64,000 nucleotides of DNA from Alcanivorax jadensis T9 (GCF_000756655.1 NZ_ARXU01000001.1:475040-539039); one strand, 5' to 3'. Shown: positions 8,708 through 18,093, numbered from the stretch's first letter. Numbers and translations are program-made. Notes: generated by a model not told the origin, from the sequence alone.

Positions 8708-11209
8708 ATGACACCTTGGCTTGGCCTGGATCGCCTGGGCTTCTTCCTGATCCGCATTTTCCTGCGTTTGTGCACACGTGCTAACGCGCTGCCTTCCAAC
8801 CCTGACGAACTGCAACTTGCCCCCAATACCCCGGTGGTCTATGTGCTGCGTGATCGCTCTGCCGCCGATGCAGCAGCAGCGGATCAATCCGCACGACAAT
8901 TGGGCCTTGCATCTGCACTGCATGGGTTGACGCTGGGCAAAAGCCACCTGAGCCATAGTTACTTCCAGCTGTACCGGCGCAAATTCAGTAATGGCCGGCA
9001 GCGAACCCCCGTGTCACCGCCACGGCTGGAAAAACTGGTCAGCGCACTACGCGCCAATCCCGAAGCCGATGTACAGCTGGTGCCGGTATCGGTGTTCTGG
9101 GGCCGCCGTCCGGAAAAGGAAAGCTCTCTGTGGCGCATTCTGTTTTCCGACAACTGGTCGCCGGCGGGTTTCATCAAGAAATTCTTTATCATCGTCACCC
9201 AGGGCCGGCAGTTGTACGTCCATTTCAGCAAGCCCATGTCCCTACGCACCCTGGTGGATCAGTGCCCCACGGACGAACAGACCGTGCGCAAGGCCTCCCG
9301 CATTCTGCGTGTGCATTTTCGCCGTCAGCAGGAAGCCGCCATCGGCCCGGATCTGTCGCACCGTCGCACCCTCACCAATACCGTGGTGGACTCCATCCCG
9401 GTACAGGAAGCCATCCGCGCCGAGGCCCAGCGCCAGGAAACCAGTATCGAGAAGGTGGAAGCCAAGGCTCGCCATTACGCCATGGAAATCGCCGCGGATT
9501 ACTCCCATACCGTCATTCGGTCTCTGGAGTTGTTCCTGAACTGGGTCTGGAACCGGCTTTATGCCGGGGTCAGGTTGTACAACATGGACAACCTGACCAA
9601 GGTAGCCGGTGATCACGAAGTGATCTATGTGCCCTGCCACCGCAGTCATATTGACTACCTGCTGCTGTCATTTGTGGTATTCCGCAATGGCCTGGTACCG
9701 CCGCACATCGCCGCCGGCATCAACCTGAATATGCCCATCGTCGGGACTATCCTGCGACGGGGCGGTGCTTTCTTCATGCGCCGCAGCTTTCGTGACAACC
9801 CCCTGTACGCCACCGTTTTCAGCGAATACCTTCATACCATCACCGTACGTGGTTACTCCATCGAGTACTTCGTGGAAGGTGGGCGCAGCCGTAGCGGCCG
9901 AATGTTGAAGCCGCGCACCGGTATGCTCGCCATGACTCTGCGCAGCTTTCTGCGTGATGCCCGCAAGCCGATTGCCTTTGTGCCGGTTTATGTGGGCTAT
10001 GAGAAAGTGATCGAATCAGGCTCCTATATCGGCGAGCTGCACGGCAAGAAAAAGCAGAAGGAATCTGTCGGCGGGCTGATGAAATCCCTGGCGGTGCTGC
10101 GCAGTCACTTCGGCCAGGTGCACGTGAATTTCGGTGAGCCCATCAAGCTGGTGGACTTCCTCGACGAGCATCACACCGCCTGGCGCAGCGAAGACCTGGC
10201 TGCCGATGAAAGCCCAGCCTGGTTCAAGCATGTGGTCAATGAACTCGGACAGGAAGTGGTGGAATCCATCAATGCCGCCGCCGTCGCCAACCCGATCAAC
10301 CTGCTCAGCCTGGCCCTGCTGGCGTCGCCCAAACACACCATGGATGTGGCCCAGTTACGCCAGCAGCTGAACCTCTACATCGCCCTGCTCAAACAGGCTC
10401 CCTACAGTGACAGCGCCTCCATCGCCACGGATGATGCTTCAGCCATCATCCAGTATGGGCTGGACAACGAGTTCCTGGAGCGCATCGAGCACAAGCTCGG
10501 CGATGTGGTCACCACCGATGAAAAAACGGCCCTGCAGATGGCCTATGTCCGCAACAACAGCCTGCACCTGTTTATTCTCCCCGGTCTGATCTGCTCGCTG
10601 GTGATGAACGCTCGCTCTATCAGCATTGACACCCTGCAGAGCATGGTGCATTTGCTCTACCCCTTCCTGCGCAATGAATACTATCTCCACTGGCAGGACG
10701 GCGACGACCTGTCCCGGGCGGTCAGCAAGACGGTGGATGTGCTGGAGAAGGAACAGCTGATCAGCCGCGAAGACCATTGTCTGCACGGCGCCCCTATCCA
10801 CACCCATGAATCCGACATGCTGGACCATCTAGGCCAGACGGTCATGCCGTCTCTGGAGCGTTACTATCTGACCATTCGCCTGCTGGTTCAGTACGGCTCA
10901 GGCATGCTCACCGCCGACCAGCTGGGGGAACTGGCTCACCAGACCGCGCAACGACTGTCGCTGCTCTACGAGTTCAACTCTCCAGAATTTTTCGACAAGG
11001 TGGTGCTGAAAAACTTTATCAGCCAGTTGTACGGTACCGGCCTGGTCACCACGAACGATGCCGGCGCCCTGGTGTTTGACGAGAAACTGGAATCGCTTGA
11101 CGATGAAGCCCGCCGTATCCTCAGCCCGGATATCAGCGACGCCATTCAACGGGTGACGCGGGTGACAGACATTGAGCACCTGGTGGAGCCGGCCTCCTCT
11201 GCTTCCTGA
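8708..11209 (+). CDS. plsB: Glycerol-3-phosphate 1-O-acyltransferase
   Basis: PlsB acylates sn-glycerol-3-phosphate with acyl-CoA or acyl-ACP, the first step of phospholipid (and storage lipid) synthesis, at the inner membrane. The 833-residue length fits the gammaproteobacterial enzyme. The four acyltransferase blocks are visible: HRSHID (311-316, the HX4D catalytic motif), GGAFFMRRSF (block II), EGGRSRSGR (block III) and IAFVPVYVGYE (block IV). It is a single gene with its own terminator at 11231. The start ATG follows GAATCCGACT without an obvious ribosome site. In this host it draws on the same acyl-CoA pool as FadE and the acyl-CoA-binding protein. Confidence 0.96.
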   Translation: MTPWLGLDRLGFFLIRIFLRLCTRANALPSNPDELQLAPNTPVVYVLRDRSAADAAAADQSARQLGLASALHGLTLGKSHLSHSYFQLYRRKFSNGRQRTPVSPPRLEKLVSALRANPEADVQLVPVSVFWGRRPEKESSLWRILFSDNWSPAGFIKKFFIIVTQGRQLYVHFSKPMSLRTLVDQCPTDEQTVRKASRILRVHFRRQQEAAIGPDLSHRRTLTNTVVDSIPVQEAIRAEAQRQETSIEKVEAKARHYAMEIAADYSHTVIRSLELFLNWVWNRLYAGVRLYNMDNLTKVAGDHEVIYVPCHRSHIDYLLLSFVVFRNGLVPPHIAAGINLNMPIVGTILRRGGAFFMRRSFRDNPLYATVFSEYLHTITVRGYSIEYFVEGGRSRSGRMLKPRTGMLAMTLRSFLRDARKPIAFVPVYVGYEKVIESGSYIGELHGKKKQKESVGGLMKSLAVLRSHFGQVHVNFGEPIKLVDFLDEHHTAWRSEDLAADESPAWFKHVVNELGQEVVESINAAAVANPINLLSLALLASPKHTMDVAQLRQQLNLYIALLKQAPYSDSASIATDDASAIIQYGLDNEFLERIEHKLGDVVTTDEKTALQMAYVRNNSLHLFILPGLICSLVMNARSISIDTLQSMVHLLYPFLRNEYYLHWQDGDDLSRAVSKTVDVLEKEQLISREDHCLHGAPIHTHESDMLDHLGQTVMPSLERYYLTIRLLVQYGSGMLTADQLGELAHQTAQRLSLLYEFNSPEFFDKVVLKNFISQLYGTGLVTTNDAGALVFDEKLESLDDEARRILSPDISDAIQRVTRVTDIEHLVEPASSAS

Positions 11210-11230
11210 GACCGGCAACCGTAGCTGACA

Positions 11231-11262
11231 AAAAATACCCGCCAAATGGCGGGTATTTTTAT
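11231..11262. terminator. Bidirectional terminator after plsB and the barrel protein
   Basis: An AAAAATACCCGCCA stem pairs with TGGCGGGTATTTTT around a 2-nt centre. The A tract on one side and T tract on the other serve both converging genes. Confidence 0.88.
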
Positions 11263-11283
11263 TTCCGGGCACACAGCCAACCG

Positions 11284-12000
11284 CTAGATGGCAATGGAAA
11301 CACCCAGGCTGTAGTTGATGCTCTCCAGATCCATTTCCAGTTCCCGGGACAGTGCCACCGTACCGCCAACCCCATTGGCCGTATCACCACTTTCCACGGT
11401 ACCGGCATCCACATAGAAAATGGAGAAATCCACGGAGGCCGCATCACTGAGCCAGTAGGCAACACCCCCACCAAATTTGAAGGCAAATTCGGTGCTGCCA
11501 CCGTCTTCAATGGTTGCAGATGCGCCACTAACGAAAACGGTCATATCCTCCAGTTCGTTATCGGCAAGACCGATACCCGCCCCTACATAGGGGTCAAAGG
11601 CCCCGGTGCCACGGTCATTCATGAAGTGGTAGTAGCCATTGATCATGAGAAGATGACTGGTGGTCTTGGCCTCGAACGTCCCCGCCTCTGAAGCCCCGCC
11701 GGAGCTGACGGTAACGCCATCGTCTTCCTTGGACGCCAGAGAGAAATCCAGTGCAACTTCTGCGCGCAAGTTGGGGGAAAGCCAGGTACCACCTGCTACG
11801 CTAAGATAATCCGTACCACCCGGATCGTACCCATCGATGGCCAGAGTCTCTTCTGAAGGACTCGCAACCGTAAAATCCATATCTTGTTCATCGTAATCGG
11901 CAAGGCTATAGGCAAACCGCAGGTAGTTATCGGCCATGGCAGATGCCGGCAAAACCAGAGGCAATGCCGCAGTCAACGCAAGCAAACGGAAGGTATTCAT
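11284..12000 (-). CDS. Outer-membrane beta-barrel protein (OmpW/OprF-N-like)
   Basis: A 238-residue protein with a clear signal peptide (MNTFRLLALTAALPLVLPAS, cleavage expected after ASAMA). The mature part has alternating hydrophobic strands separated by acidic loops, and glycine-rich strands such as YVGAGIGLADNEL and FKFGGGVAYWL, as in small 8-strand porin-family barrels. It ends in a hydrophobic strand (YSLGVSIAI) rather than the classic terminal Phe. GAGG lies 9 nt before the ATG. It is a single gene. Function cannot be assigned beyond a small outer-membrane barrel; uptake of hydrophobic compounds is only a possibility. Confidence 0.75.
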   Translation of the reverse strand: MNTFRLLALTAALPLVLPASAMADNYLRFAYSLADYDEQDMDFTVASPSEETLAIDGYDPGGTDYLSVAGGTWLSPNLRAEVALDFSLASKEDDGVTVSSGGASEAGTFEAKTTSHLLMINGYYHFMNDRGTGAFDPYVGAGIGLADNELEDMTVFVSGASATIEDGGSTEFAFKFGGGVAYWLSDAASVDFSIFYVDAGTVESGDTANGVGGTVALSRELEMDLESINYSLGVSIAI

Positions 12001-12146
12001 TATCTTATCCTCATGCTTAAAGTGTCATTCCTTAACAGCAACACATCAGGTGCACCTTTGACGCTATCAAAGCGACATCATTGTGTCTATTTTATGATCA
12101 ATTCATGAATGCGTTACAGGATGGACTAGTTGCTCAGCGATTCGGG

Positions 12147-12869
12147 CTACTCATAGACATCAAAACGAATAGCCTTGCCGGCAATCTGATGATGAGGGCT
12201 GCGTTTTGCCAGCGGTTCAGCCTTGCCGGGCCGTTTGACCACCACCCGATGCGGATCAAGACCAAGCGCCCATTCCAGCAACGCCGCTTCTTCGTTCTGA
12301 TCGGGATAGGCTGCCAATTGCTGAAGCCATTGCAGGTCTTTTTTTACCGCCGCACTTTTGTCCCGCGATGGAAACATGGGATCAAGATAGACCGCATGCA
12401 GCGGCGGCAAGGTGTGCGCGCCAGCATCCGCGCAGGGTAGCAACTGCATGGCGGCAGCGAGCTCTGCAGGCGCCCGCCGCAAGCCATCAGCCAGCATGGC
12501 ATGGAGAATCGGCGAGCGTTCCGCCAGCAATACCGGAAACCCGGCCATGGCGATCAGGGCCGCATCCCGGCCCAGGCCAGCGGTGGCATCCAGAACAGTA
12601 AAGGTTTCTTCCCGGGGTTTTCCCAGCGCCTTGATCAACCGCTCGTGGCGAACCCGCTCCGCCGTCAGTCGGTAGCCCTGTTTGCCATCATTAAAGCTGA
12701 CGCTCAAGGGAGTTTCCCGCCCTTGCGGTCGCCACAGGCTGAGGCGCTCCTCATGCCAGCCCAGCACCAGCGGCAGGCCCAGTTCCACCGCTCTGTCCGC
12801 CTCTTCTACCGGCGTACCGGGAAGCCCGTCAGGGCACCCGGGTAACAGACCCAGCACCGTAGCCAGCAT
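12147..12869 (-). CDS. rsmJ: 16S rRNA (guanine1516-N2)-methyltransferase
   Basis: RsmJ (YhiQ) methylates G1516 of 16S rRNA using S-adenosylmethionine. The 240-residue product carries the SAM motif VLDATAGLGRDAALIA and the family signature YLDPMFPSRDKSAAVKK, close to the DPMFP-x-R-x-KSA-x-VKK pattern of RsmJ. The open frame extends further upstream, but the start at 12869 is preferred: the upstream residues are an overlap with uppP in another frame and are unlike RsmJ. This start is 4 nt past the uppP stop codon, so the two genes form an operon with likely translational coupling. Confidence 0.92.
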   Translation of the reverse strand: MLATVLGLLPGCPDGLPGTPVEEADRAVELGLPLVLGWHEERLSLWRPQGRETPLSVSFNDGKQGYRLTAERVRHERLIKALGKPREETFTVLDATAGLGRDAALIAMAGFPVLLAERSPILHAMLADGLRRAPAELAAAMQLLPCADAGAHTLPPLHAVYLDPMFPSRDKSAAVKKDLQWLQQLAAYPDQNEEAALLEWALGLDPHRVVVKRPGKAEPLAKRSPHHQIAGKAIRFDVYE

Positions 12870-12873
12870 GGAA

Positions 12874-13671
12874 TCAGGCCAGCCACGCCAGTAGCGCAAC
12901 GCCAAGAACCAGGCGGTACACCACAAACGGCAGCATGCCGATGCGCTCAAGCAGACGAATGAAGAACACAATGGTCAGATACGCCGTAATCGCACTGACC
13001 ACCGCACCCAGGGCCATCAGTCCCCAGTCCACCGCTACCTGCTGCTCGACAAGATCCTTTGTCTTGAGCAATCCCGCACCAAGAATGACTGGAATGGAAA
13101 GCAGAAAGGAAAAGCGGGCAGCGTCCTCGCGCTTGTAACCCAGCGCCAGTGCCGCCGTGATGGTAATACCGCTACGGGAGGTACCGGGAATCAGTGCCAG
13201 AGCCTGGGCCAGGCCGATAAAAATGGCGCCAATGACCCCCAGTCTCACCAGACTGAACTGGCGCTTGCCGAACGCATCGGCAGCCCACAGCAACGCGCCA
13301 AACACCAGGGTAGTAACGGCAATCACCAGTGCAGAACGCAACTCCCGTTCAATCCAGTCATCACCAACAAAGCCGAACACCACCGCAGGAATGGTAGCCA
13401 ACACCACCAGCAGTCCCAGTTTCAGGTCGTCGTTCATGGTGCGCTGGGTCACCGCTTTGCCGGCACCGCCGACCATGGCAAAAAGATCCCGGCGGTAGTA
13501 GGCCATCACCGCCATCAGGGTGCCCAGGTGCACGGCCACATCAAAGGCCAGCCCCTGATCGGGCCAGCCCAGTACCTGAGACGGCAGAATCAGATGGGCA
13601 GAACTGGAAATGGGAAGAAACTCGGTAAGTCCCTGTATCAGGGCAAGCACCAGGGCCTGGAACCAATCCAT
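12874..13671 (-). CDS. uppP: Undecaprenyl-diphosphatase (BacA type)
   Basis: UppP dephosphorylates undecaprenyl diphosphate to recycle the lipid carrier for peptidoglycan; it is an integral inner-membrane enzyme and can confer bacitracin tolerance. The 265-residue length is typical. Signature motifs are visible: QGLTEFLPISSSAHLIL near residues 14-30 (catalytic Glu and Ser-rich loop) and PGTSRSGIT in the second half. About eight hydrophobic helices are evident. It is transcribed together with rsmJ downstream. The start ATG follows AAGGACATTCC. Confidence 0.95.
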   Translation of the reverse strand: MDWFQALVLALIQGLTEFLPISSSAHLILPSQVLGWPDQGLAFDVAVHLGTLMAVMAYYRRDLFAMVGGAGKAVTQRTMNDDLKLGLLVVLATIPAVVFGFVGDDWIERELRSALVIAVTTLVFGALLWAADAFGKRQFSLVRLGVIGAIFIGLAQALALIPGTSRSGITITAALALGYKREDAARFSFLLSIPVILGAGLLKTKDLVEQQVAVDWGLMALGAVVSAITAYLTIVFFIRLLERIGMLPFVVYRLVLGVALLAWLA

Positions 13672-13778
13672 GGAATGTCCTTATTGAATGGAACGTCAGT
13701 AACGGGAACGAGTTGCGAGGGGCGATAATCAAGACGGGTGAAGCGCTTTGAAGCGCGATTCCCGTCTATCGCAACGTT

Positions 13779-14216
13779 TTACTCTTCTGTGGCGGTGATT
13801 TTGTAACCCTGCAAAAATTCCGGGGGCATGCGGCGGGGCTTACCGGAATCCAGTGCCACACACACCCAACGGGTGCGGCCGCGCAGCAGGGTTCGCCCGT
13901 CTGATTCGCGAACAATCTGGTAACGGCGCGTGATACTGATGCGCTGGTCGTTTTCCACGATCCAGGTACCGATCTTCAGGTGTTCACCTTCAAAGGCCGG
14001 CGCCAGGTAATCCACTTCGGTATGCCGGGCCACCATGCCCCGGTTGAGCTTCTGGTACAGATCCCAGCCCAACCCAAGGCTGGCGGTATGATCCCAGGCA
14101 ATTTTCTCCATGAAACGCAGATATTCGGTGTTGTTCACATGCCCCATCACGTCGATGGCTTCGGCCGGCACAGTCACCGCCAGTTCATGGACATTGGGAA
14201 GGTCCCAGTTGATCAT
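13779..14216 (-). CDS. Hotdog-fold acyl-CoA thioesterase (YbgC/4HBT family)
   Basis: A 145-residue single hotdog domain. The active-site stretch DVMGHVNNTEYLRFMEKIAW matches the 4-hydroxybenzoyl-CoA thioesterase/YbgC pattern, with catalytic Asp followed by GHVNN and a helix. These enzymes hydrolyse short- to long-chain acyl-CoAs in the cytosol; the chain length preferred here is not evident. Its start overlaps the tsaB stop by four bases (ATGA at 14213-14216), so it is the third gene of a yoaA-tsaB-thioesterase operon. The functional link to tRNA modification or helicase work is not obvious. Confidence 0.88.
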   Translation of the reverse strand: MINWDLPNVHELAVTVPAEAIDVMGHVNNTEYLRFMEKIAWDHTASLGLGWDLYQKLNRGMVARHTEVDYLAPAFEGEHLKIGTWIVENDQRISITRRYQIVRESDGRTLLRGRTRWVCVALDSGKPRRMPPEFLQGYKITATEE

Positions 14217-14887
14217 CGTACAGCTCCCTGAATTACCTGATCACGAAGATAGACCGGCTGCGCCAGTTCTGCACTGACACCCTGCCCGCGCTGGAAACCG
14301 GATAATGCCAGCTGCGCCACCGCTTTCGCATGAGGATGCACGTCAGCCTCACAGTGACTTGCGCCATAGGCCTGGCAAAGGGCCTCACGATAGACCAGCC
14401 CGGAGCCGATAATCATCCAGTCTTTTTGTGGCAGAGATGGCAAGGTATCCGGGTGAAACAAGCCGTCACCGAGCACGGGGCTGGCAACGCCATCCTCACA
14501 GGCATAGGCACCCAGATAGACCTCTCCCATACGCGCATCGAACACCGCGATCACATCCCGGTGTGGCGTCGTCTCCTGGGCGCTGAGTGCACAGGCCGCC
14601 AGAGTAGACACCCCGATCACCGGCAAGTCCGCCGCAAAGGCCAGCCCCTGGGTAACCGCAGCCGCGACCCGCACACCGGTAAAGGCACCGGGACCATGGC
14701 CAAAGGCAATGCCGTCCAGCTGGCGAAGCGACAGTTGCGCTTCCGCCAGCAGTGCTTCCACCATCGGCAGCACCCGTTCGGTTTGACGACGTGGCGCCTG
14801 CTCGAAATATTCGAGCACCTCGTCGCCATCCATGATGGCCACCGAACAGGTTTCACCGGCGGTTTCCAGAGCCAGAATTCGTGTCAT
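14213..14887 (-). CDS. tsaB: tRNA threonylcarbamoyladenosine biosynthesis protein TsaB
   Basis: TsaB (YeaZ) is the non-catalytic partner of TsaD in forming the t6A37 modification of tRNAs that read ANN codons. The 224-residue protein has the ASKHA-fold start ILALETAGETCSVAI and the conserved GIAFGHGPGAFTGVRVA segment. It overlaps both neighbours by ATGA junctions (with yoaA at 14884-14887 and the thioesterase at 14213-14216), so all three should be translated from one mRNA. In pseudomonads and relatives tsaB also commonly lies near an ATP-dependent helicase gene. Confidence 0.94.
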   Translation of the reverse strand: MTRILALETAGETCSVAIMDGDEVLEYFEQAPRRQTERVLPMVEALLAEAQLSLRQLDGIAFGHGPGAFTGVRVAAAVTQGLAFAADLPVIGVSTLAACALSAQETTPHRDVIAVFDARMGEVYLGAYACEDGVASPVLGDGLFHPDTLPSLPQKDWMIIGSGLVYREALCQAYGASHCEADVHPHAKAVAQLALSGFQRGQGVSAELAQPVYLRDQVIQGAVR

Positions 14888-16839
14888 GATTCCATCTGTT
14901 CCGTTGTCTGCCCTTCTTGCTGCCGGGCCAGGTAATCGAAAAACCGTTGTACCACGTCCAGCTTCCGGGTGCGGGTCATGTTGGGCAGACTGTTCACAAA
15001 GAGTTTTCCGTAGCTGCGCGTCAGCAGCCGGGGATCCGCCACCACCAACAGGCCGGTATCCTTGGGATCACGAATCAGTCGGCCGGCACCCTGGCGCAAT
15101 GCCAGCACCGCCTGGGGCAACTGATAATCGCGGAAGGCATTGCCACCATTGCGATTGATATGTTCAATGCGTGCCGCCGCCACCGGGTCACCCGGCGAGC
15201 CGAACGGCAGTTTATCAATAATCACGCAACTGAGTGCCTCGCCACGCACATCAATGCCTTCCCAGAAACTGCTGGTGCCCAACAGCACCGCGTTACCTTT
15301 TTCCCGGAAGCTGTCCAGTAACTCCCGTCGACCGGACTCCCCTTGCACCAGCAACGGATAGTCCAGACGGGGGCGTAGCAACTGGGCCGCTTCCCGTAAT
15401 GCTCTGTGACTGGTGAAAAGGAAAAAAGTGCGACCCTTGGCGGCATTGATGACCGGCACCATGGCATCGCAAAGCGCCGCGGTATAGCCGGGATCGTTCG
15501 GCGCCGGCAGGCCGTCAGGGGCATAAAACACCGCCTGGCGTTTGAAATCGAACGGGCTTTCCAGCCGCAGGGTGGTAGCCGCGTCCATGCCAAGGCGCTT
15601 CTGGATATGCTCAAAGCGCCCGCCCACAGACAGAGTCGCCGAGGTAAGCACCCAGCTGCACGGCTGACGCTCGCGCTGGGCACGCAGCTGGGCTGCCACG
15701 GACAGGGGCGTGCTGTGCAGCACCACAGTCCGTTTGAAGGTTTCAAACCAGTACACCCGGTTGGGCTGTTCCCCTTTCAGGTAGGCCGCCAGGCAGTCCA
15801 CTTGCTCGCTGGCACGACGGGCACAGGCCTCCATTCCCCGGCTGGCCTTGGCCAGGGGGCCAAGGAACATTTCCAGATCGCGCAGGGCCGTTAGCAGGGT
15901 CTCGCCCGCTTCGATGACAGTCTCTTTCTCCGCCACCTCGGACCAGGGCTCCCGACGCTCGCCGTCGCCCAGGCTCAGGCGCAGATCCAGGCAGCCCTTT
16001 TCCACCGCTGCAATCAACTGGTTCAGACGCGCCAGATCGGCAGCGGTCTGCCCGGCTTCGGACAAACTATCACGGCCCAGTTCCTGGACCTGTCGGGTGC
16101 TCAAGGTATCGCCGAAAAAAGCAGCAGCGATTTCCGGCAGCTGATGCGCCTCGTCGAAGATCACCGTGTTGGCACTGGGCAGCAGTTCCGAGGCCGAGCC
16201 GTTACCGCGCAAGGCCGCATCGGCAAAGAAAAGATGATGATTGACCACCACCAGGTCCGCTTCCTGGGCTTCCTTGCGGGCCTTCATCAGCGGGCATTCC
16301 TGATAGTTGGGGCAATCTGTGCCGAGACAGTTGTCGGCAGTACTGGTTACCCAGGGCCATACCGGCGCGTCTTCGGGAATCTGTTGCAGCTCGGCGATGT
16401 CACCGGTTTTGGTACGACCAGCCCAATGGGCCACGATCTGCAACTGCTCGGCGGTTTCCCGAGTCAGAAAACGGGCCTCTTCCTGATGCAGGGTCATCCG
16501 GTAGGGACAGAGATAATTGGCGCGCCCTTTCAACAGCGCCACCTTGCGCGGCAGCCCCAGAGCTTTCTTGACCAGCGGCACATCCTTGAAAAAAAGCTGA
16601 TCTTGCAGACTCTTGGTGCCGGTGGACACCAGTGTCGGCCCCTCCGACAACAGGGCCGGCACCAGGTACGCCAGGGTCTTGCCGGTACCGGTTTCCGCCT
16701 CGACCATCAGGGTGCCACCGGTGCCGATCACCGCATCCACTGCGTCCGCCATGGCCAGTTGCGGTTCACGGGGCTGATAGCCCGGCAAAAGCGGCGCAAA
16801 GCGCGTCAGATCGGTAAGATGGTTACGGGCGCTGGTCAC
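14884..16839 (-). CDS. yoaA: DinG-family ATP-dependent DNA helicase (YoaA)
   Basis: A 651-residue XPD/DinG-type superfamily 2 helicase, likely 5'-3', with an iron-sulfur cluster. Visible motifs: Walker A AETGTGKT, DEAH box IFDEAHQLPE, and a four-Cys cluster (one Cys in NYLCPYR, then three in CLGTDCPNYQECPLMKAR). The C-terminal SFWEGIDVRG and QGAGRLIRD helicase motifs V and VI are also present. In E. coli YoaA helps repair stalled forks together with the clamp-loader subunit chi. It heads the operon with tsaB and the thioesterase; the start is at 16839, preceded by AGGACATCGTGTG. Confidence 0.93.
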   Translation of the reverse strand: MTSARNHLTDLTRFAPLLPGYQPREPQLAMADAVDAVIGTGGTLMVEAETGTGKTLAYLVPALLSEGPTLVSTGTKSLQDQLFFKDVPLVKKALGLPRKVALLKGRANYLCPYRMTLHQEEARFLTRETAEQLQIVAHWAGRTKTGDIAELQQIPEDAPVWPWVTSTADNCLGTDCPNYQECPLMKARKEAQEADLVVVNHHLFFADAALRGNGSASELLPSANTVIFDEAHQLPEIAAAFFGDTLSTRQVQELGRDSLSEAGQTAADLARLNQLIAAVEKGCLDLRLSLGDGERREPWSEVAEKETVIEAGETLLTALRDLEMFLGPLAKASRGMEACARRASEQVDCLAAYLKGEQPNRVYWFETFKRTVVLHSTPLSVAAQLRAQRERQPCSWVLTSATLSVGGRFEHIQKRLGMDAATTLRLESPFDFKRQAVFYAPDGLPAPNDPGYTAALCDAMVPVINAAKGRTFFLFTSHRALREAAQLLRPRLDYPLLVQGESGRRELLDSFREKGNAVLLGTSSFWEGIDVRGEALSCVIIDKLPFGSPGDPVAAARIEHINRNGGNAFRDYQLPQAVLALRQGAGRLIRDPKDTGLLVVADPRLLTRSYGKLFVNSLPNMTRTRKLDVVQRFFDYLARQQEGQTTEQMES

Positions 16840-16981
16840 ACGATGTCCTGAGGATGACAGAAAGGAAGCAAGCCACAGAGCATAGCATTAGACGCCACAA
16901 GCAGCACGCCTCACGCAACGCGGAAAACCCGCCAACGGACGGTTTCTGTGCTCAGGCATCCCACACCAACGGAGGCACCCC

Positions 16982-17521
16982 ATGGACTACACCCTGATCA
17001 TTCTGGCTGGCGGCCAGGGAAAACGGGTCGGCGGCGCCGACAAGGGATTAGTGGAGCTGGATGACAAGCCGCTGATCGCTCACCTGCTGGATCACGTGGC
17101 ACCCTCCCCGACCCGTATCGTAATCAGTGCCAACCGGAATCAGGCCACCTACCGGCATTGGGCCGACCAGGTGGTCAGTGATGAACGGGACGGGTTTCAG
17201 GGGCCCATGGCCGGCCTGGAAGCAGCACTGAATGCCAGCCAGGGGCTCTGCCTGTGCCTGCCCTGCGATCTGGTGCAGGCTCCCACCTCACTGCCCGGCG
17301 ACCTGCTGAAAAAAGCCGGCCCGGAGCACATCTGCGTGGCCCAGGATCCGATCCGCCGCCAACCTCTCTGCCTGGCGTTGCATGCGGAGCACTGGCGGGA
17401 CTCCCTGCACACCTATCTGGATAGTGGTGGCCGCAGCGCCTACGGCTGGCTGGATCAGGTATCGGTTCACCCGGTGGCCGTGGCCTCGCCTCTGCAGAAC
17501 CTGAATCACAAAGAGATATAA
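16982..17521 (+). CDS. mobA: Molybdenum cofactor guanylyltransferase
   Basis: MobA adds GMP to molybdopterin to form the MGD cofactor of DMSO-reductase-type enzymes such as nitrate reductase. The 179-residue protein has the nucleotidyltransferase loop ILAGGQGKRVGGADKGLVEL with the conserved Lys, then DGFQGPMAGLEAAL and the metal-binding LPCDLVQAP. A good GGAGGCACCCC precedes the ATG. It stands alone here, with no other moa/mob genes within the window. It is slightly short compared with E. coli MobA (194). Confidence 0.92.
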   Translation: MDYTLIILAGGQGKRVGGADKGLVELDDKPLIAHLLDHVAPSPTRIVISANRNQATYRHWADQVVSDERDGFQGPMAGLEAALNASQGLCLCLPCDLVQAPTSLPGDLLKKAGPEHICVAQDPIRRQPLCLALHAEHWRDSLHTYLDSGGRSAYGWLDQVSVHPVAVASPLQNLNHKEI

Positions 17522-17525
17522 GTAA

Positions 17526-17624
17526 CGAGGAGCGAGGAGCGAGGAGCGAGGAGCGAGGAGCGAAAAGATTAACCAAAACAACCCGTCGTGGCTCTGCTTT
17601 TCGTAACTCGTAACACGCTCCTCG
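17526..17624. repeat. Tandem heptamer and inverted repeat (family C)
   Basis: Five perfect copies of the heptamer GAGGAGC run from 17527 to 17561, immediately after the mobA stop. A partly matching reverse arm (CTTTTCGTAACTCG... to CGCTCCTCG) ends at 17624, so the whole can fold back. Similar words built from CGAGTAAC occur at 1256-1280, 7486-7650 and 27869-27949. Copy number of the heptamer may vary by slippage. Confidence 0.8.
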
Positions 17625-17647
17625 AAACTGATTCCCCCAGAAACAAC

Positions 17648-17671
17648 AATGCCCGCACAAGGCGGGCATTG
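17648..17671 (-). terminator. Terminator of the SCP2 protein gene
   Basis: A 9-bp stem AATGCCCGC/GCGGGCATT with a 5-nt loop. On the minus strand it is followed by TTGTTGTTT, placing it 36 bp after the stop of the SCP2 gene. Confidence 0.8.
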
Positions 17672-17706
17672 GGGAAAGACTCCAGATAAACGACAGTGTC
17701 GTTATA

Positions 17707-18093
17707 TCAGGCAGTCACTTCCTGGATCTGCTTCATCAGGGCAACCTGGTCAGCAGAAGGCTGGGCGGTTTGCAGCGCCATCAGCTTGCTCATGTCGCCT
17801 TCGATACGGATCTGGCCACTCATGAAGCCCTGCATACCGGCGGACTGGTCACCTTCGATGAAGATACGCTTGGCCAGATCAGCCGGCAGGATCATGGTAG
17901 TCGGCGCGTCAGCGTGATGACCTTCTTCGATCATGCCTCCGACCAACGCCATCTCCTTGTCGCCACCATCGCCGGACACAGTGATGTTGATTACCAGATC
18001 TGCCAGGGCAGCCGGAGTTTCCACATCACCGGCACCGTCACGGATCTCTTTTACTTTCGCAAACCACTCGTCAGACAAAAATTCCAGGCTCAT
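17707..18093 (-). CDS. SCP2 sterol-binding-domain protein
   Basis: A 128-residue stand-alone SCP2 domain, a fold with a hydrophobic tunnel that binds sterols, acyl-CoA or other lipids. The typical C-terminal pattern is present: a strand before AGMQGFMSGQIRIEGDMSKLMAL, where the Gly-Lys/Arg-Ile-Gly-Asp-turn leads to the last helix. No signal peptide, so cytosolic. It may carry or present lipids in a cell rich in acyl-CoA metabolism; no catalytic role is expected. It is a single gene with its own terminator; AAGGAGATATAAGA precedes the ATG. Confidence 0.87.
   Translation of the reverse strand: MSLEFLSDEWFAKVKEIRDGAGDVETPAALADLVINITVSGDGGDKEMALVGGMIEEGHHADAPTTMILPADLAKRIFIEGDQSAGMQGFMSGQIRIEGDMSKLMALQTAQPSADQVALMKQIQEVTA

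Noticed and set aside
17527..17561. Five GAGGAGC heptamers considered as a CRISPR or iteron array
   Set aside because: Units are 7 bp without spacers, and no replication or Cas gene is near; this is a simple tandem repeat.
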